The notes: a model not told the origin generated them from the letters alone. A stretch of 64,000 nucleotides of DNA from Carettochelys insculpta (GCF_033958435.1 NC_134139.1:202289501-202353500), one strand, 5' to 3'. Shown: positions 44,289 through 56,359, numbered from the stretch's first letter. Numbers and translations: made by a program.

Positions 44289-45787
44289 ATCTGTGACATG
44301 TGGCTGAGATTGCTGAGAGGGTGTACCCCGAATCGCAGTGCGGATTCCGTGCAGAGAGGTCTACCATTGACATGGTCTTCTGTCTAAGGCAGCTGCAGGA
44401 GAAATGCAGGGAGCAGAGGAAGCCACTCTACATAGCCTTCATCGACCTGACCTAGGCCTTTGACTTGGTCAGCAGGGAGGGTCTGTTCAAACTGCTCCAC
44501 AAGATAGGCCGTCCTCCACGGTTACTCAAGATGATCCAGTCATTCACGAAGACATGAGAGGAACCATCCAATATGACTGCACATTATTGGATGCTTTCAG
44601 AATCAGGAGCGGCGTCAAACAAGGATGCGTGCTTGCTCCAACATTGTTCGGGATCTTCTTCGCACTCCTCCTGAAGCATGCCTTTGGATCTTCAACAGAG
44701 GGCATCTTGCTGCACACAAGATCTGATGGGAAACTGTCTAATCTTGCAAGGCTGAAAGCTAAGTCTAAGGTGTGGGAAGTCCTCATCAGAGACATGCTGT
44801 TCGCAGACGATGCTGCTGTAGTGTCTCACACAGAAGACCAGCTTGAAAAACTGCTGGATCGGTTCTCCAAAGCGTGCAAGGACTTTGGGCTTACCATCAG
44901 CCTAAAGAAGACAAACGTACTCGGTCAGGATGTTGCTGAATCCCCATCAATCAGCATTGACAACTATACGTTAGAGGTCGTCCACGAGTTCGTTTACCTC
45001 GGGTCCACCACCACTGACACCCTGTCGTTGGACACTGAGCTAAATAGGAGGATCGGAAAAGCAGCCACAACTCTGTCCAGACTCAGCAAGAGAGTGTGGA
45101 ATAACAACAAGCTGTACACTCACACCAAAATGCAAGTCTACAGAGCCTGCATCCTCAGCACCCTCCTTTATGGCAGCGAGACTTGGACCCTGTATGCCCG
45201 CCAGCAAAAGAAGCTGAACGTCTTCCACTTGCACTGCCTCAGGCGCATCCTTGGAATATCATGGAAGAACAGAGTGACCAACACCGCCATCCTTGAGCAA
45301 GCTGGAATCCCAACCATGCACACCCTCCCCAGGCAGCGTCGGCTCTGCTGGGTTGCCACGTCCACAGGATGAATGATGGAAGGATTCCAAAAGACATCCT
45401 GTATGGTGAGCTAGCCTCTGGCAAAAGACCTCCCGGACGCCCCCAGTTGCGCTACAAAAATGTCTGCAAGAGAGACCTCAGAGAGGTAGACATCGAGCTG
45501 GACAGCTGGGAAGAATTAGCAGATGACCGCAGCAGATGGAGGCAGGGGTTACACAAGGGCCTTCAGAAGGGTGAGATGAAGATCAGACAGCTAGCAGAAG
45601 AGAAGCGAGCACACAGAAAGCACAATAAGGACTTGCCAGACACCCACCACATCTGCAAGAGATGCAGCAAGGACTGTCTGTCTCGTGTGGGTCTTCATAG
45701 TCACAGTAAATGCTGTAAAGGAAGTCCTCAATTGAAACTATAAAGGGCGCAATCCATAGTCCATGCAGACTGAAGAATGCCTACTAC
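44289..45787 (+). pseudogene. Non-LTR reverse-transcriptase gene, broken
   Basis: 5'-truncated LINE copy of the same family as 9435-10692. Translated motifs in order: QCGFRAERSTIDMVFCLRQL, YIAFIDLT-stop-AFD (the first catalytic Asp box, interrupted by TAG at 44453-44455), a one-base loss near 44546, RSGVKQGCVLAP, LFADDAAVVSHTED (catalytic Asp pair), YGSETW, RRILGISW, a frame change near 45355, then KDILYGELASGKRPPGRPQL and the Cys/His end HICKRCSKDCLSRVGLHSHS. The 3' end TATAAAGGGCGCAATCC...GCCTACTA is intact. The apparent long frame from 44554 (about 270 codons) is only part of this dead copy. Confidence 0.9.
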
Positions 45788-46959
45788 AGTAAAGTTTAAT
45801 ACAGAGCAAGCTCGTAAGATGTTCATCCCTTTATCAGTGAAAGAGAAATGTGTACAGTTGTTTGTCTCCCCCAGGTAACAATTATTTACCGTTGGTTTAT
45901 TAATAAACCAAAGTGATTTATTAAGTGTAAATGGTAGGATTTAAGTTACTCTGGGAGAAAGCAGGCAGAAGAACACACGTTACTGAATAAAATAAAACAC
46001 AACACACAAAATTAACATACAAGAAGGATTTGTTACGACTCAGAATTTCTCACCCTAGTTCTTATTTCAGAAAAAGGCCTTCTCAGGCCAGAGAACTATG
46101 TCCAGCAGTCCTCCACCTCTTTTGTTTTTATGGATCCTCTCAGAGTGGGGAGACCGTCCATGAAGACAGTCATTGCCTTCCCTGGATTATATGGAATTTC
46201 CCTAGAGCTCAAAGCCTTTGTTCAATTCCCTAACTCCTCTGGGGGAAAGTATAAAATTCAAGGAGAATTCCAGCAGCCGGTGACATGGTCACAACTCTGC
46301 ATGAGTCGGTAGCAGCATACACATCCGCAAGGAGACAGTTCTCTCCCAGCTCAGTTGTCTTTTGCTAAAGTGCTGTTAGCTCTGCAGCTTCTTCCCTATT
46401 GCTCCTCACTGGCTGGAAATAGACTTTTTCCCACTTGAACATATTGAGAATAAATCTACAGTCAATGTTCCTAATTTCGGGTACAGAAACAGTACCTGCC
46501 AACAAATAGAATATACACAGTCAGTAGATTGCAAGCTCTCCAGTGATACAGTACAAGAACTGTTTTGCGGAAAGATTTTTCTGGTTATGTATGTTTATGT
46601 TCACGAGCAGGTTTTTATAAAGTTTGCAAGGTTGGTCAGTAGGAGAAAAGAGCATATTTTTACTTGTACGCTGAGCCCATTTGAGCCAACCTTGTGGAGA
46701 CACACGAGTCCCAGGATATCTACATTACTGTTTCCCAGCTGCTTTTCAGAGCAGCACTGCCTTTTAAATCTACTGGCCAAAAATGGCCCAAGTGCTATGA
46801 AATGCAGCGAAATAGCCTGTTGGTTAAGTAATGCTATTACCCAGTGTTAGTGATTCATTCCCAGACACCTAATGCCTCCGCTGTGCCATCCTGGCTCTAA
46901 AAATACACCGCGTGGGCCAGCTCTTTCTCTGACGTAACTTGCCTTCACCCCCTCATAAG
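45788..46959. other. Intergenic, unassigned
   Basis: AT-rich sequence with no supported gene or named repeat. Confidence 0.35.
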
Positions 46960-47240
46960 AACATAAGAACATAAGAATGGCCATACTGGGTCAGACCAAA
47001 GGTCCATCCAGCCCAATATCCCGTCTGCCGACAGTGGCCAATGCCAGGTGCCCCAGAGAAGGAGAACAGAAGATAATGATCAAGTGATTTATCTCCTGCC
47101 ATCCATCTCCTGCCCTTGTTCTGAAGGCTAGGGCACCATACTTTATCCCTGGCTAATAGCCATTTATGGACCTAACCTGCAAAAATTTATCGAGCTCTTT
47201 TTTAAACCCTAATAGAGTCCTGCTAAACCCTAATAGAGTC
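46960..47240 (-). mobile_element. CR1/L3-type LINE 3' end
   Basis: Begins with the tandem AAGAACATAAGAACATAAG, followed by GGCCATACTGGGTCAGACC and CGACAGTGGCCAATGCCAG. The well-preserved wording suggests a younger copy than most. A 16-bp word CCCTAATAGAGTCC(C/T) is duplicated near its right edge (47207-47240). Confidence 0.85.
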
Positions 47241-47369
47241 CCTCAATGTCAGTGGGGCTACATGGATTTCCACCAGCTGACAAAACGGCCCAGAAATCAG
47301 CCAAAGGTGCAGAAAGTGTCTGGAGTATGACATGAGCTTAGCACAGCCACAGCTGCAGCATTCCCTGTT

Positions 47370-47530
47370 ACCTGGGTGCTTTGGTGGTCACCAGGGGAGA
47401 GATTCAGGTGCTGCCGCAGAGCGCCCACACCCACCCGCAGTCGGCAGCATGTTTCTATTGGTGGTGCGCATCCGGTTATGCTTCTGTGCACATAGCAAAA
47501 ATTATTCCCCACAGAGATGGAAAAAATTAC
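47370..47530. repeat. Unnamed interspersed repeat, copy 2
   Basis: See 40812-41060; shares GGAGAGATTCAGG and TTTCTATTGGTG in the same order. Confidence 0.55.
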
Positions 47531-47964
47531 AGGGCCCCTGGAGATCTGGGACTGTGTTTGCATCTTGCCTGTCATCTGCCCGCCCAGGAACAGAGAGGTA
47601 CTTTTGCACACTCCCCTGCTGCGCCCCTGCCTAAGGAATGTCCCATTCCCACCCTGCACATTGGTAGCTGAGCATGCGTTGCACTGGATCCCTGCCTGCT
47701 GGGCAGATGTGTGAAGTGAATTGGAATGGCTGGCGGACACATCCCTTCTGTGCTGGCCTGATGAAAGGGCGATCTTTGAATGAGGCGCTGAGGGTTAAAC
47801 CTCTGTCATTAGGGGTGTCCGGGCCATCTCTGTTCCTCCCAGCTGGTGCTAGACTGTTTCACATTGCGAGCTGTTGGCACTGTTCAGCCTGTTTCCCCTT
47901 CTCCACTGGCTCACTGCTCACTGGGCAAACAAGCAGCTATGGTCACTAGTCCATCCACAGCACT

Positions 47965-48200
47965 GTGACTGGATGAGGCTCAAGGACTCCTGAGTTCCAT
48001 TTTTGGCTCCAGCAAGGGAGTTGGGTTAGAAAGGGACAGTGAGCCACGGGATCCTTTTTTCACTTCCATAATGGTGGGAGTCGAGTCTCCTGGACCTTAC
48101 AACCACCTGGAGCCTCTATCTTCCCATCTGTAAAATGGGCTTAAATTACCCTTGCTCCTCTCACAGGGGTGGTATGGTGTAATCTGGGCAGTGCTGAGGC
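47965..48200 (+). mobile_element. MIR-like SINE fragment
   Basis: CTCAAGGACTCCTGAGTTCC, TCTTCCCATCTGTAAAATGGGC and CACAGGGGTGGTATGG follow MIR order. Confidence 0.6.
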
Positions 48201-49724
48201 CTCGCCCCATCTGGGAGCACAGAGCTACCTCCCTCACACCCCAACGACCTTGCACAGAGTCCCAACAAGTTTGTCAGCCCCACCCCCACACTTGCCTTGT
48301 ATAACGGGGGTCAGTTGCAAGGCACAGCATTGTACCGAGGCTCAGGTGGCAGGAGGGAGACAAGGTGGCTGTGAGGCAGCATGGGAGTTCAGTGGGGCTG
48401 CAGGGGTGGGCCTGTTCCCCATGCATCCCCCTTCTACCCTGCTCCTTCTCCAAGCAGCAGTGGGAGTCTCCCATCTGTGCGTTCGCTGGCTGGTAATTAG
48501 CACGTGTCAGCAGGAGCCGCTGGGAAGGGAGAAGTTATAATGTTAGTGCACGTCAGGCGTTGTTGTTCCTGACACCATGGAGAGTGTTCTGGGCTAAGGA
48601 TAGCTCCTCGCTGTGCCAACCGGGGCCCGCCTGCCTGGGCCCTTCCAGAACCGCCCCTGGGCTGTTGGCGTGACACAGAGCAGGAGGGCTGGGAGGAGGG
48701 TGGAAGCTGGAGGCAGGAGGTTTGTACACACTGGCCCATCTGGGGCCCAGCACCTGCAGCCTTCCTTTCATCTCCCCAGCTACCCTGCCATTACGCCCAC
48801 GGGGATGATGGCTGACACCACAGGGACGAGCACACAGAGCCCCAGCAACAGCGCAGGGAATGAGGCAAGACCGCAGCCGGTGCTCCCAAGGACAGGAGCG
48901 GTAACTCCGTCCCTGGAGCTTTTGGGAAGCCAGCTGGGGAGCTGCCCCTGCGAGACAGCCCTGCCCCGGCTGGCAATGTGGAGCAGGGTTTTCGACAGTG
49001 AGGCGTGAGGGGGACAGCTCGCGCTTTGCTCCTCTGGCAGCAGTTTGCACGGCCGCAGGGGAAGTGGAGTGGCCCGCCTGGCAGGTGGCACCTGGAGCAG
49101 GCCACTGGGTTGCCCCATTTCCCACAGCTCCCGCCACTGCCTGAATGGTGGGGGAAGGGAGGCAACCCCAGCTGCTGCCCAGCCCCAGGTTCCCAGGTCA
49201 TGTCTCGGGGGAAGGGTCCCAGCAAGGTGTGTAAAGGGGGCTGGGAGGGGGTAAAGCAAAGGCAGGAAGAGGCAGAGTGGGACATGGGGAAGAGGGGTTA
49301 GCCCAGGTCCCTCCCCCCGCAGGATGGCCCTGAAAACGAACGTTAATGTAGCTCGATCAACAGAATAATTATTCCATCCCCTGAGCCGCCAGGTCTTGGA
49401 GAGGCTGATTAACTACGACGGTGGAAACTGCCATCATAGTGGGAACTCGGCCGTGGTTGGCTCTATGCCGAGCAGATTTCCTCCACCATGAAAGCAGGGC
49501 AGCCACGGCCTGAGCAGGCCGCAGAGAGCCAATTTGCCTCTCACCCTGAAGGCTGGCCTGGCAGGTCTGTATCGAGGCCCATTGGTTCTTCAGCTCCAGG
49601 GATAAGCAGAGCGCGTCCACCTGTGGAGTGTCCTTCTGCATCAGTTCACCTCTTTAAATGGCCGGGGGCGTCTCTTGCCTGGGAATTGAACACTGCGCTG
49701 TTCCAGCATTCTCTGAGCTGGGGT
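48201..49724. other. Intergenic, unassigned
   Basis: GC-rich stretch with several long open frames on both strands (for example 48553-49137). None shows a domain, splice context or codon pattern that supports a gene. Confidence 0.4.
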
Positions 49725-49837
49725 AAAGCAGAGAACACACAGGGCTGGTGGGGTTGGTCCTGCTTTGGGCCGGGGGCTGGACTCGATGACCTCCTGAGGT
49801 CCCTTCCCGCCCTAGGGGGTCTAGGATTCTATGTCTT
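49725..49837 (+). mobile_element. CR1 3' terminal fragment
   Basis: GGGCTGGACTCGATGACCTCC, GGTCCCTTCCCGCCC and a GATTCTATG tail. It abuts, in opposite orientation, the LINE at 49838. Confidence 0.85.
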
Positions 49838-50349
49838 AAGACCGGCCATATTAGCCCCATTCCTGTCTCCAGGAGTGGCTGCTGCCAGGTGACTGAGGGG
49901 GAATGAACAGAGCAGGGCAATGATCAAGTGATGCATCCCCTGCCGTCCCGTCTCACCATCAGTCACTTGGAGGTGGCATCCCTGACCACCCTGGCTAGTG
50001 GCCATCAAAGGACTCACCTTCCATGATCTCATCTTCTTGAATCCCCATCTCACTTTTGGCCTTCAACACCTCCCCTGGCAATGAGTTCCACAAGTTAACT
50101 CTGTGTGGCGGGAGAAGCACTTTCTTTTGATTGTTTTAAACACAATGCCTATTCATTTCATTAAACGACGCCACTGGTTCTCGTCTTAGGTTAAAGGATA
50201 ACGAACACTTCTCTGTCCATTTTCTCTACACCATTCATGATTCTATCGACCACTATCGCATCCCCCTTAATCATCTCTCTTCTAATGTGAAGGGTTAAAT
50301 CTGTCCTCTGGCCCACTCCTTTACCTCTGTCCTCCTACGGAAGCTGTTC

Positions 50350-50805
50350 ATCATCATCATCATCATCTTCATCATCATCATCATCATCATCAATAACTGT
50401 GGGCTCAGTGCCTGTTGGTGTCTGATGCCTCTCTCACTGTTCCTTTCCATTGTTCCCTGTCCAGTGCAGAGTGGCTTAGTTTCTGTAGATTAGCTCCGTA
50501 CCAATCTACTGTGTCATCTATCCATTCTCTGTGGGGTCTGCCTCTCCTATTCAAACCATCCATTATGCCGAATACCAGGGTCTTGATTTTTCGTTCATCG
50601 TTCATTCTGCAAATATGCCCAAATAGTTGTAGCTTCCATTTTATAACTTTCCACAACAGGTTCTCTTTTAACTGTATCTTTCTATATAATTCCACATTGG
50701 TGACCTTCTGCATCCATCCTATTCTCAGAATCTCTCTATAACAACTCCTTTTGAATGCCGATATTCTTCTTTTCGAATCTTTCGTTATCACCCATGTCAT
50801 GGAAT
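50350..50805 (-). mobile_element. RTE/jockey-like LINE fragment with an ATC-repeat tail and clear TSD
   Basis: A - strand frame (50800-50405, about 131 codons) encodes the C-terminal part of a non-LTR polyprotein: SCYREILRIGWMQKVTNVEL, LQLFGHICRMNDERKIKTL, RRGRPHREWIDD. The 3' end carries (ATC)n at 50350-50391. Exact 11-bp repeats GGAAGCTGTTC at 50339-50349 and 50806-50816 flank it. The family differs from that at 9435 and 44289. Confidence 0.85.
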
Positions 50806-51109
50806 GGAAGCTGTTCCATACCCCCTAATCATTTTTGTTGACCTCCTCTGCACCTTTTCCCGTTCAATCTTTTTTTGAAAAGGGGCAACCAGGACCGAAT
50901 GCAATTTTCAAGGTGTGGACGTTCCATGAATTTCTATAGAGACATTATGATATTCTCTGGTTTGCTGCTGATCCCTTTCCTAATGGTTCCTGATATTCTC
51001 CTAGCTGTTATGACTGACCGTACCCATTGAGCAGATGTTTCAAAGAACTATCCACCATTTCACTGGCATGGTAGAACCCATCATTTTGTATGGATAGTTG
51101 GGATTATAG

Positions 51110-51510
51110 CTACGTCTACACTTAGAAAAAACTTCAAAATGGCCATGCTAGTGGCCAAATCAAAGAATACTAATGAGGTGCTGAAATGAATATTCAGCGC
51201 CTCATTAGCATGCCGCCAGCTGCAGCACTTCGAAAGTGCCATGTTTCGCTCGCCCGTGGTTCGTCCACATGGGGGTCAGCCGAAAGGAATAAGGGAATTT
51301 CAGTGTTTGCAGGGTCCTTTAGAAAACAACCCCTGTGTAGATGAGCTGTTGGCAAGGGAAATGAGGCCCTTTCGAAGCGCTGCGGCTAGTGGCGTGCTAA
51401 TGAGGCGCTGAATATTCATTTTAATGCCTCATTGGTATTCTTTGATTTGGCCATTAGCATGTCCATTTTGAAGTTTTTCCTGTGCATAGACAAGGCCTAC
51501 ATGTTTGGCA
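51110..51510. mobile_element. MITE of the GCCTCATTAGCATGC family
   Basis: GCTACGTCTACACTTAG pairs loosely with GTGCATAGACAAGGC. The interior words GGCCATGCTAGTGGCC, GCGCCTCATTAGCATGCC and CGTGCTAATGAGGCGCTG are mutually inverted. Inserted in the old CR1-like LINE. Confidence 0.75.
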
Positions 51511-51779
51511 ACATGCATTGCTTTGCATTAATCAACACTGAATTACAACTGCCCATTTGTTACCCCATCACCCAGGTTTGCCAGTTCCTCTTTGTAATTT
51601 TTCACAGTCTGCTTTGAACATCACTGTCTTGAGTAATTTTGTATCATCTTCAAATTTGGCCGTTTTGCTGGCCATACCCTTTTCCCAGATCATTTCTGAG
51701 TATGCTGGACAGAACTAGACCCAGGACAGAGCCTTCAGAGCCCCAGTTTCCTGCAAAACCCATTACCTCTCAGTACCAG

Positions 51780-51990
51780 GAAAAGCAAGGGAGGAGGGAC
51801 AGTTCAGTGGTTTGGGCATGGCCCTGCTAAACCTCAGGTTGTGAGCTCAGCCATTGAGGGGGTCATTTAGGGAGCTGGGACAAGTAGATTTAAAAACATA
51901 AAAATGGGGTGGGGGTAATGCTTAGAGACTGGATTTAATGACCTCCCCAGGTCTCTTCTAGTTCTATGAGATGCATCTCTCCATATACTC
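51780..51990 (+). mobile_element. tRNA-derived SINE (turtle type)
   Basis: GACAGTTCAGTGGTTTGGGC, CTAAACCTCAGGTTGTGAGC, TTGAGGGGGTCATTTAGGG and tail TCTAGTTCTATGAGATGC. Opposite in orientation to the LINE it interrupts. Confidence 0.8.
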
Positions 51991-52530
51991 AACTGGCCAT
52001 TTATTCCTTTGCTTTTATCCCATGACTGCTTAATTTACTTAAGAGTCCTTGGGGAGGAACTTTGTCAAAGACTTTCTGAAAGTCCAAGTATACAGCATAT
52101 CTTGGCTCACCCTTCTCCACATGTTTGTTGACTCCCTTAAAGAAATCTAGTAGATTGGTGAAGTATGACTTCTCTTTAGAAAAGCTATGTTGACTCTTCC
52201 CCAACAAATTCTGTTAAGCTATGTGGTTGCCAATTCTATTTTCTACTATTGCTTCAATTTGCCTGGCACTGAAGTTAGGGTTACCAGCCTGTAATTACCA
52301 GGATCACGTCTGCAACCTTTTAAAAAAATTACAGGTATGCTAGCCACCCCACCCCCAGTCTTCTGGAGCAAAGGCTGATTTACATGGTAAGTTTCATTAC
52401 ACCATGAGTCTGGGAATCTCATACTTCTCACCTTCTAGCCCTCTGATTCCATTCATCCCTGTGCTTTCTATCTAGACATTTATACCTCTGGAACTAGAGT
52501 ACCAAAACTGCTCTGTCTCTTCCCTTACCA

Positions 52531-53829
52531 TTTAAATAGCCCAAGTCTTGTTGATTTCCCAGACTCTTTACCCTGCTGTATAAAGTGACAGCTGAGAGCA
52601 GATTGTACTGACAGGCTCTTATTGACTGTCATCACTAACCAGTAGTTGTGTTGCTCTCCACCTTTGATTGTTGCAGCAGAAATATTGTTAGCCTGATTTT
52701 CCCACCTGAGTGTATTATTAGTGTTACAGGGGATGTGCTCTGCTCAGGTGCCTCACCTGGGTGAGTGAAAGGGAACAAACATCCCTCAAGATTGCCAAAT
52801 ACATCCCAAGACCCAACCTCAGGCTTAGTGAAATGACACGTCACGTTACAAATGACACGAGGCCCAGTGGAACACCTGTGGCTGTCTCAGGTCAGGGGCT
52901 CTGTGGCAACTGTCAGCAAACTATGGAAGACAAAGTTGGAGAAGATCCTGTCCGTGCCCAGGTGTTCTATGGATGATTTACTGTCAGGCTCCATCCAGTC
53001 TTACAAGGTGAGCTTAGCTCCTAGGGCTGGAACAGGGCCCTCTAACTTGATGTCTGGCATTTCACCAGACTCTGCCCTGCCTGTTTCCCACTCAGAACTC
53101 CGAGATAGCGTTTGTAATGCCCAGCCCAGCCTCAGCTGCCTTGTTGCCACATACCCTGTCCTATCCATTCAAAGCGGTACCCGGCTGTTAGCAGTCGCTA
53201 GGTAACAGTGTCCTAGCTAGCATGTAAATTCAGCCCCTTGGATCTGATTGGGTGAGGGGATTGTGCACTGCTGCCATTTATTGATCTGGTCCACAGTTTT
53301 GAATGCCAGACCCCACTTGTGGCTAACCATCCTCCCCTGAATCCCACCCAGGCAACTTGCTGTCTGTCCCTTCGTTGCTGTGTATTGCCTTCAAGCTGCC
53401 TGCAGCTCCTCATTCATCAACTCTGGCTGTGGTGAGGTGTTTGATGAGGGATCTGGACCTCCGGCCACCTCCAGTGCACAGTGGGAGGGAGTTGGGTCGT
53501 GGACCATATGCCGTGCTGGCCTGATCCCCAGGGGGCCCAGAGACAAAGGGATTCCGCTAGCAGCTGGCTTTGAGTGATGGCACAGCCAGCTCGTGGGAAG
53601 AGCTCCCAGCCATAGGGCTGAGACAGATCCACTGGCTAACTCCTTGATTTGGCTGTAAATACCCCCTCACACACCTTGAACTTTCTGCTCGGGTGTGTAC
53701 ACACCCCCATACACGTCCTCCATCCCTCTATCTCGACCCCCGCACACCCCCAGCGCCGTCTCCACCGCAGGCATCTCAGCATGTCCCCACACAAAATGCA
53801 CCCAAGACACAGCACAGCGCACGACAGAG
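52531..53829. other. Intergenic, unassigned
   Basis: No supported gene or named repeat between the old LINE and the presumed end of STMN4. Confidence 0.4.
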
Positions 53830-55467
53830 GAACGAAACGCCAAGGCAGTTTATTTACAAGAGTTGTATACAAAACGACAGCTGGTGCCACACCACTGGAA
53901 CAAACCCCATTGCCTCTTCCCCACCTGCCCCTGCAGCCAGCTCCTGTGTCTCAGCCGTGCTCGGCAGAGCTGGGCCCTGCTTCATTGCTCTCATCGTCAA
54001 CGGCCCAGAGACGCCATTTTATCAAGGCCCCTTGTTTAATCAATTCCCTAACAGCTTTATCTGCAGGTGGAGGGAACCAGGACCTCAGTACAGAGCATAG
54101 GGCTCTGTCGAGCCGGGAGGCTCTGTCTGCAGGCAGGCTACAGCAGAGAGGCTCCCTGCTCTGGTTGCTGGCTTACAGCTAGATGGATGCCACCTCCCTG
54201 CTTTCTCCAGGTGTGGGCAAGCAGGTCAGCAGCACATGTGGGGCCAGGACCACCAGCCCTGACTGGTCTTTCAGTGCAGCCCAACTCACCGAGCTGAAGG
54301 TGGCCCTTTTCCACTATCTTCCTTACTCCTGTGCCCATGAGACCCAGTGAGAAGGAGGCCTCCATCATCTTCTCTGGGAGCCCACTCCACTGCCTGACTC
54401 GCTCGCTTTCTTTCAGACACCCATGCATCTTCCCTGGTTTTCCAGTCTGGGCTTCCGCCTGTCCTCCCGTCCTCACCGTCCCTTCCGTTGCTGATTCTCC
54501 CTCGCCCACCCCAGCACAGAACGTATCTCTTCTCAGCAATCCCAGCTTAGGCACCTTCTCCCCTCCCACCAGCTGCCTCGCTCCAAAACAGAGAGAGACT
54601 CTCTGCCGCTCCATGCCTGGAAAAAGGGATCTCTCATTAGAGGCTACGTCCCAGATCTCCCTGCCAAATCCTCACTCTGAAGGCGATCACAGGGATTTTG
54701 AACTTCGCTTCACTAAAGCCAAGTGAGTGGCTCCCACAAGTGGATAACACCACCCTAGGAAGCAAATGGTTCTCAGGGGTTAAGAGAGGGTTGGAAGCCT
54801 ATTAATTACGGCAGACAATACTGCCCAGCTGGCAAAGCATTATTTCCAAAGCCCATCGGAGTTTCTGGGAAGAAGGAAGCCAAGCAGCGCCAGGACCCGG
54901 GCAGGCCTGCCGTGAGAGACACAACGAAGAAGAAGACCGAGACACCGAGAGGAGATGTTTTATATGTATTGATGACCAAAGTTCATGGCAAACACAGAAC
55001 AGGCTACACGCACTCGAGAGAGGACTCTTCTGCTCACCAGTACAGAGAGATGCAGACAGGGCAGCCCCGTCCGATTGGCACTTCTCCCCAAATTAAAGTC
55101 ACCCGCGCTGCACACCCCCTCCCACCCCGTTGGGTCACCTCCCCCGACCGCCAGCCTCACCGACCCTTTGTTCATTCAGATGTGTTCTTGGACACTAAGG
55201 ATGAGGAAGTAAACATGAAGCCATGGAGAGGATTGTAGACTTCCCAAATGGGGAGTGTCTATTCCCCACCCTGCCCAGTCCTCCCTCCAGCAAACACCCC
55301 CAGCCCCATCTCGCTCCTCCCTGGTCCCTCCCTCCCCCGAAACAAATAGGATGGCTTCACTGCTCAATTCTTTACATTCACAAACAAAGCAAGCAGAGCA
55401 ACGTCCCGTCATCGGCCGCAGAGCTTCACCGGCGCTGTCAGTCCAAACCGCCACCGTCCCGGCCTCT
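53830..55467 (-). other. STMN4: Probable STMN4 3' UTR
   Basis: The about 1.6 kb after the STMN4 stop codon contains no interspersed repeat I recognise, unlike most of the window, which fits a retained UTR. It ends near a good - strand polyadenylation hexamer. This is inference from position, not from transcripts. Confidence 0.6.
53849..53854 (-). terminator. STMN4: Candidate STMN4 polyadenylation signal
   Basis: TTTATT on the + strand, so AATAAA on the - strand, about 1.6 kb after the stop codon. Confidence 0.55.
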
Positions 55468-55527
55468 CTACCTGGAGGCCTCTTCCTTGAGCTCCTTGTT
55501 CTTCCGCACCTCTTCCGCATGTTTGTC
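55468..55527 (-). CDS. STMN4: Stathmin-4 (RB3), last coding exon
   Basis: Encodes DKHAEEVRKNKELKEEASR and the stop TAG (55470-55468), the C-terminal end of the stathmin-like domain and of stathmin-4. Acceptor CTGCCCACAG precedes it on the - strand; the phase (0) matches the donor of the previous exon. The ending EEASR is typical of STMN4, unlike the STMN1, STMN2 and STMN3 ends. Confidence 0.95.
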   Translation of the reverse strand, partial: DKHAEEVRKNKELKEEASR

Positions 55528-55774
55528 CTGTGGGCAGGGAGACCATGTGAGCGTGCTGGGCTTCGGGCGGCAAAGATGGGCAGCCGCAGGGGGACCACAG
55601 AGGGGTTGGGCTTAGTGGCAGGGGCAGATCGGGTTTGGTGGCCCAGATTCCTCTCTGCCAGCATAACACCACTAATACTGCTGCAGTGTGATCATTAAGG
55701 GCTGGGCCCAAACACACCAAGTCCTTGGGTCGGATCCAGAAAGGAGGCACCAGGCTGCTAAAACCACACGGAGA

Positions 55775-55880
55775 ACTCTAGGGTATATGTCTGCACCGCA
55801 GTCTCAGCCGGAACATCTACACCGCGATTAGACGCCCAAGGCAGCTGGCGCAGGCCAGACGTGGGTGTCTAATTACAGCA
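55775..55880. mobile_element. MITE fragment
   Basis: GGGTATATGTCTGCACCGC and GAACATCTACACCGCGATTAG resemble the ends of the element at 3812-4063. Intronic in STMN4. Confidence 0.4.
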
Positions 55881-56359
55881 CAGAATTACGCTTCCATTGT
55901 TCTTCTCTGCCTCCCTGTCTTGGTCTCGGATACACGGTGTAGGCTGGAGAAGGCCTCTGGAAGAGGCTAGAGTGGGTGGGAGCTGGTGGAGGGGCAGGGC
56001 ATTGGGGTGAGGATATGCCCAGAAGATGTAACAGGTCTGCTAATGTTCAAAGGGGAAGCCCACAGGGAAGTGTGTCCCCCAGGTCCTCCTCCAGGGGTGG
56101 TACCAAGGTGCTGTGCTCTAAGGAGGGCACCCGGAAGGGGAGCGGTGACCCAGGAGCTCAGGGGAACTGCACATGGGGCAGCCCAAGGAGCTAGGTCTGG
56201 GCGAGGGGAGATGAAACTGAGCAAATGAAAATGAGAATGAGCCATTTCCCAAGGAAAGGGCCAGGCCCTCCTTTGCTCAGGTTTGTGCAAGCCAGAGCAG
56301 ATGAAGCAGCAGGCATAGTTCTACGGAGGGAACCCTGGTGAGGGTGCTAGGTCAGGCCT

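Larger units (their letters stand above)
49838..52530 (-). mobile_element. Old CR1/L3-like LINE with three later insertions
   Basis: The - strand backbone is recognisable in pieces: 49838-50349 (GGCCATATTAGCCCCATTCC, GGCAATGAGTTCCACAAG), 50806-51108 (TGGAAGCTGTTCCATACC, TTTGTTGACCTCCTCTGC), 51511-51779 (CCAGTTCCTCTTTGTAATTT, ACTGTCTTGAG) and 51991-52530 (TTGTCAAAGACTTTCTG). On the - strand the last piece still shows FFKGVNKHVEKGEPRYAVYL and DFQKVFDKVP, the RT box with the first catalytic Asp. It is interrupted by another LINE (50350), a MITE (51110) and a SINE (51780). Confidence 0.8.

Noticed and set aside
44554..45372. A 272-codon intact reverse-transcriptase gene
   Set aside because: It begins after an upstream stop and frameshift and ends at another frameshift; it is one part of a dead LINE copy, not a gene.
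48553..49285. Overlapping open frames of 130-190 codons on both strands
   Set aside because: GC-rich intergenic DNA; no recognisable domain, no splice pattern and no conservation evidence available.
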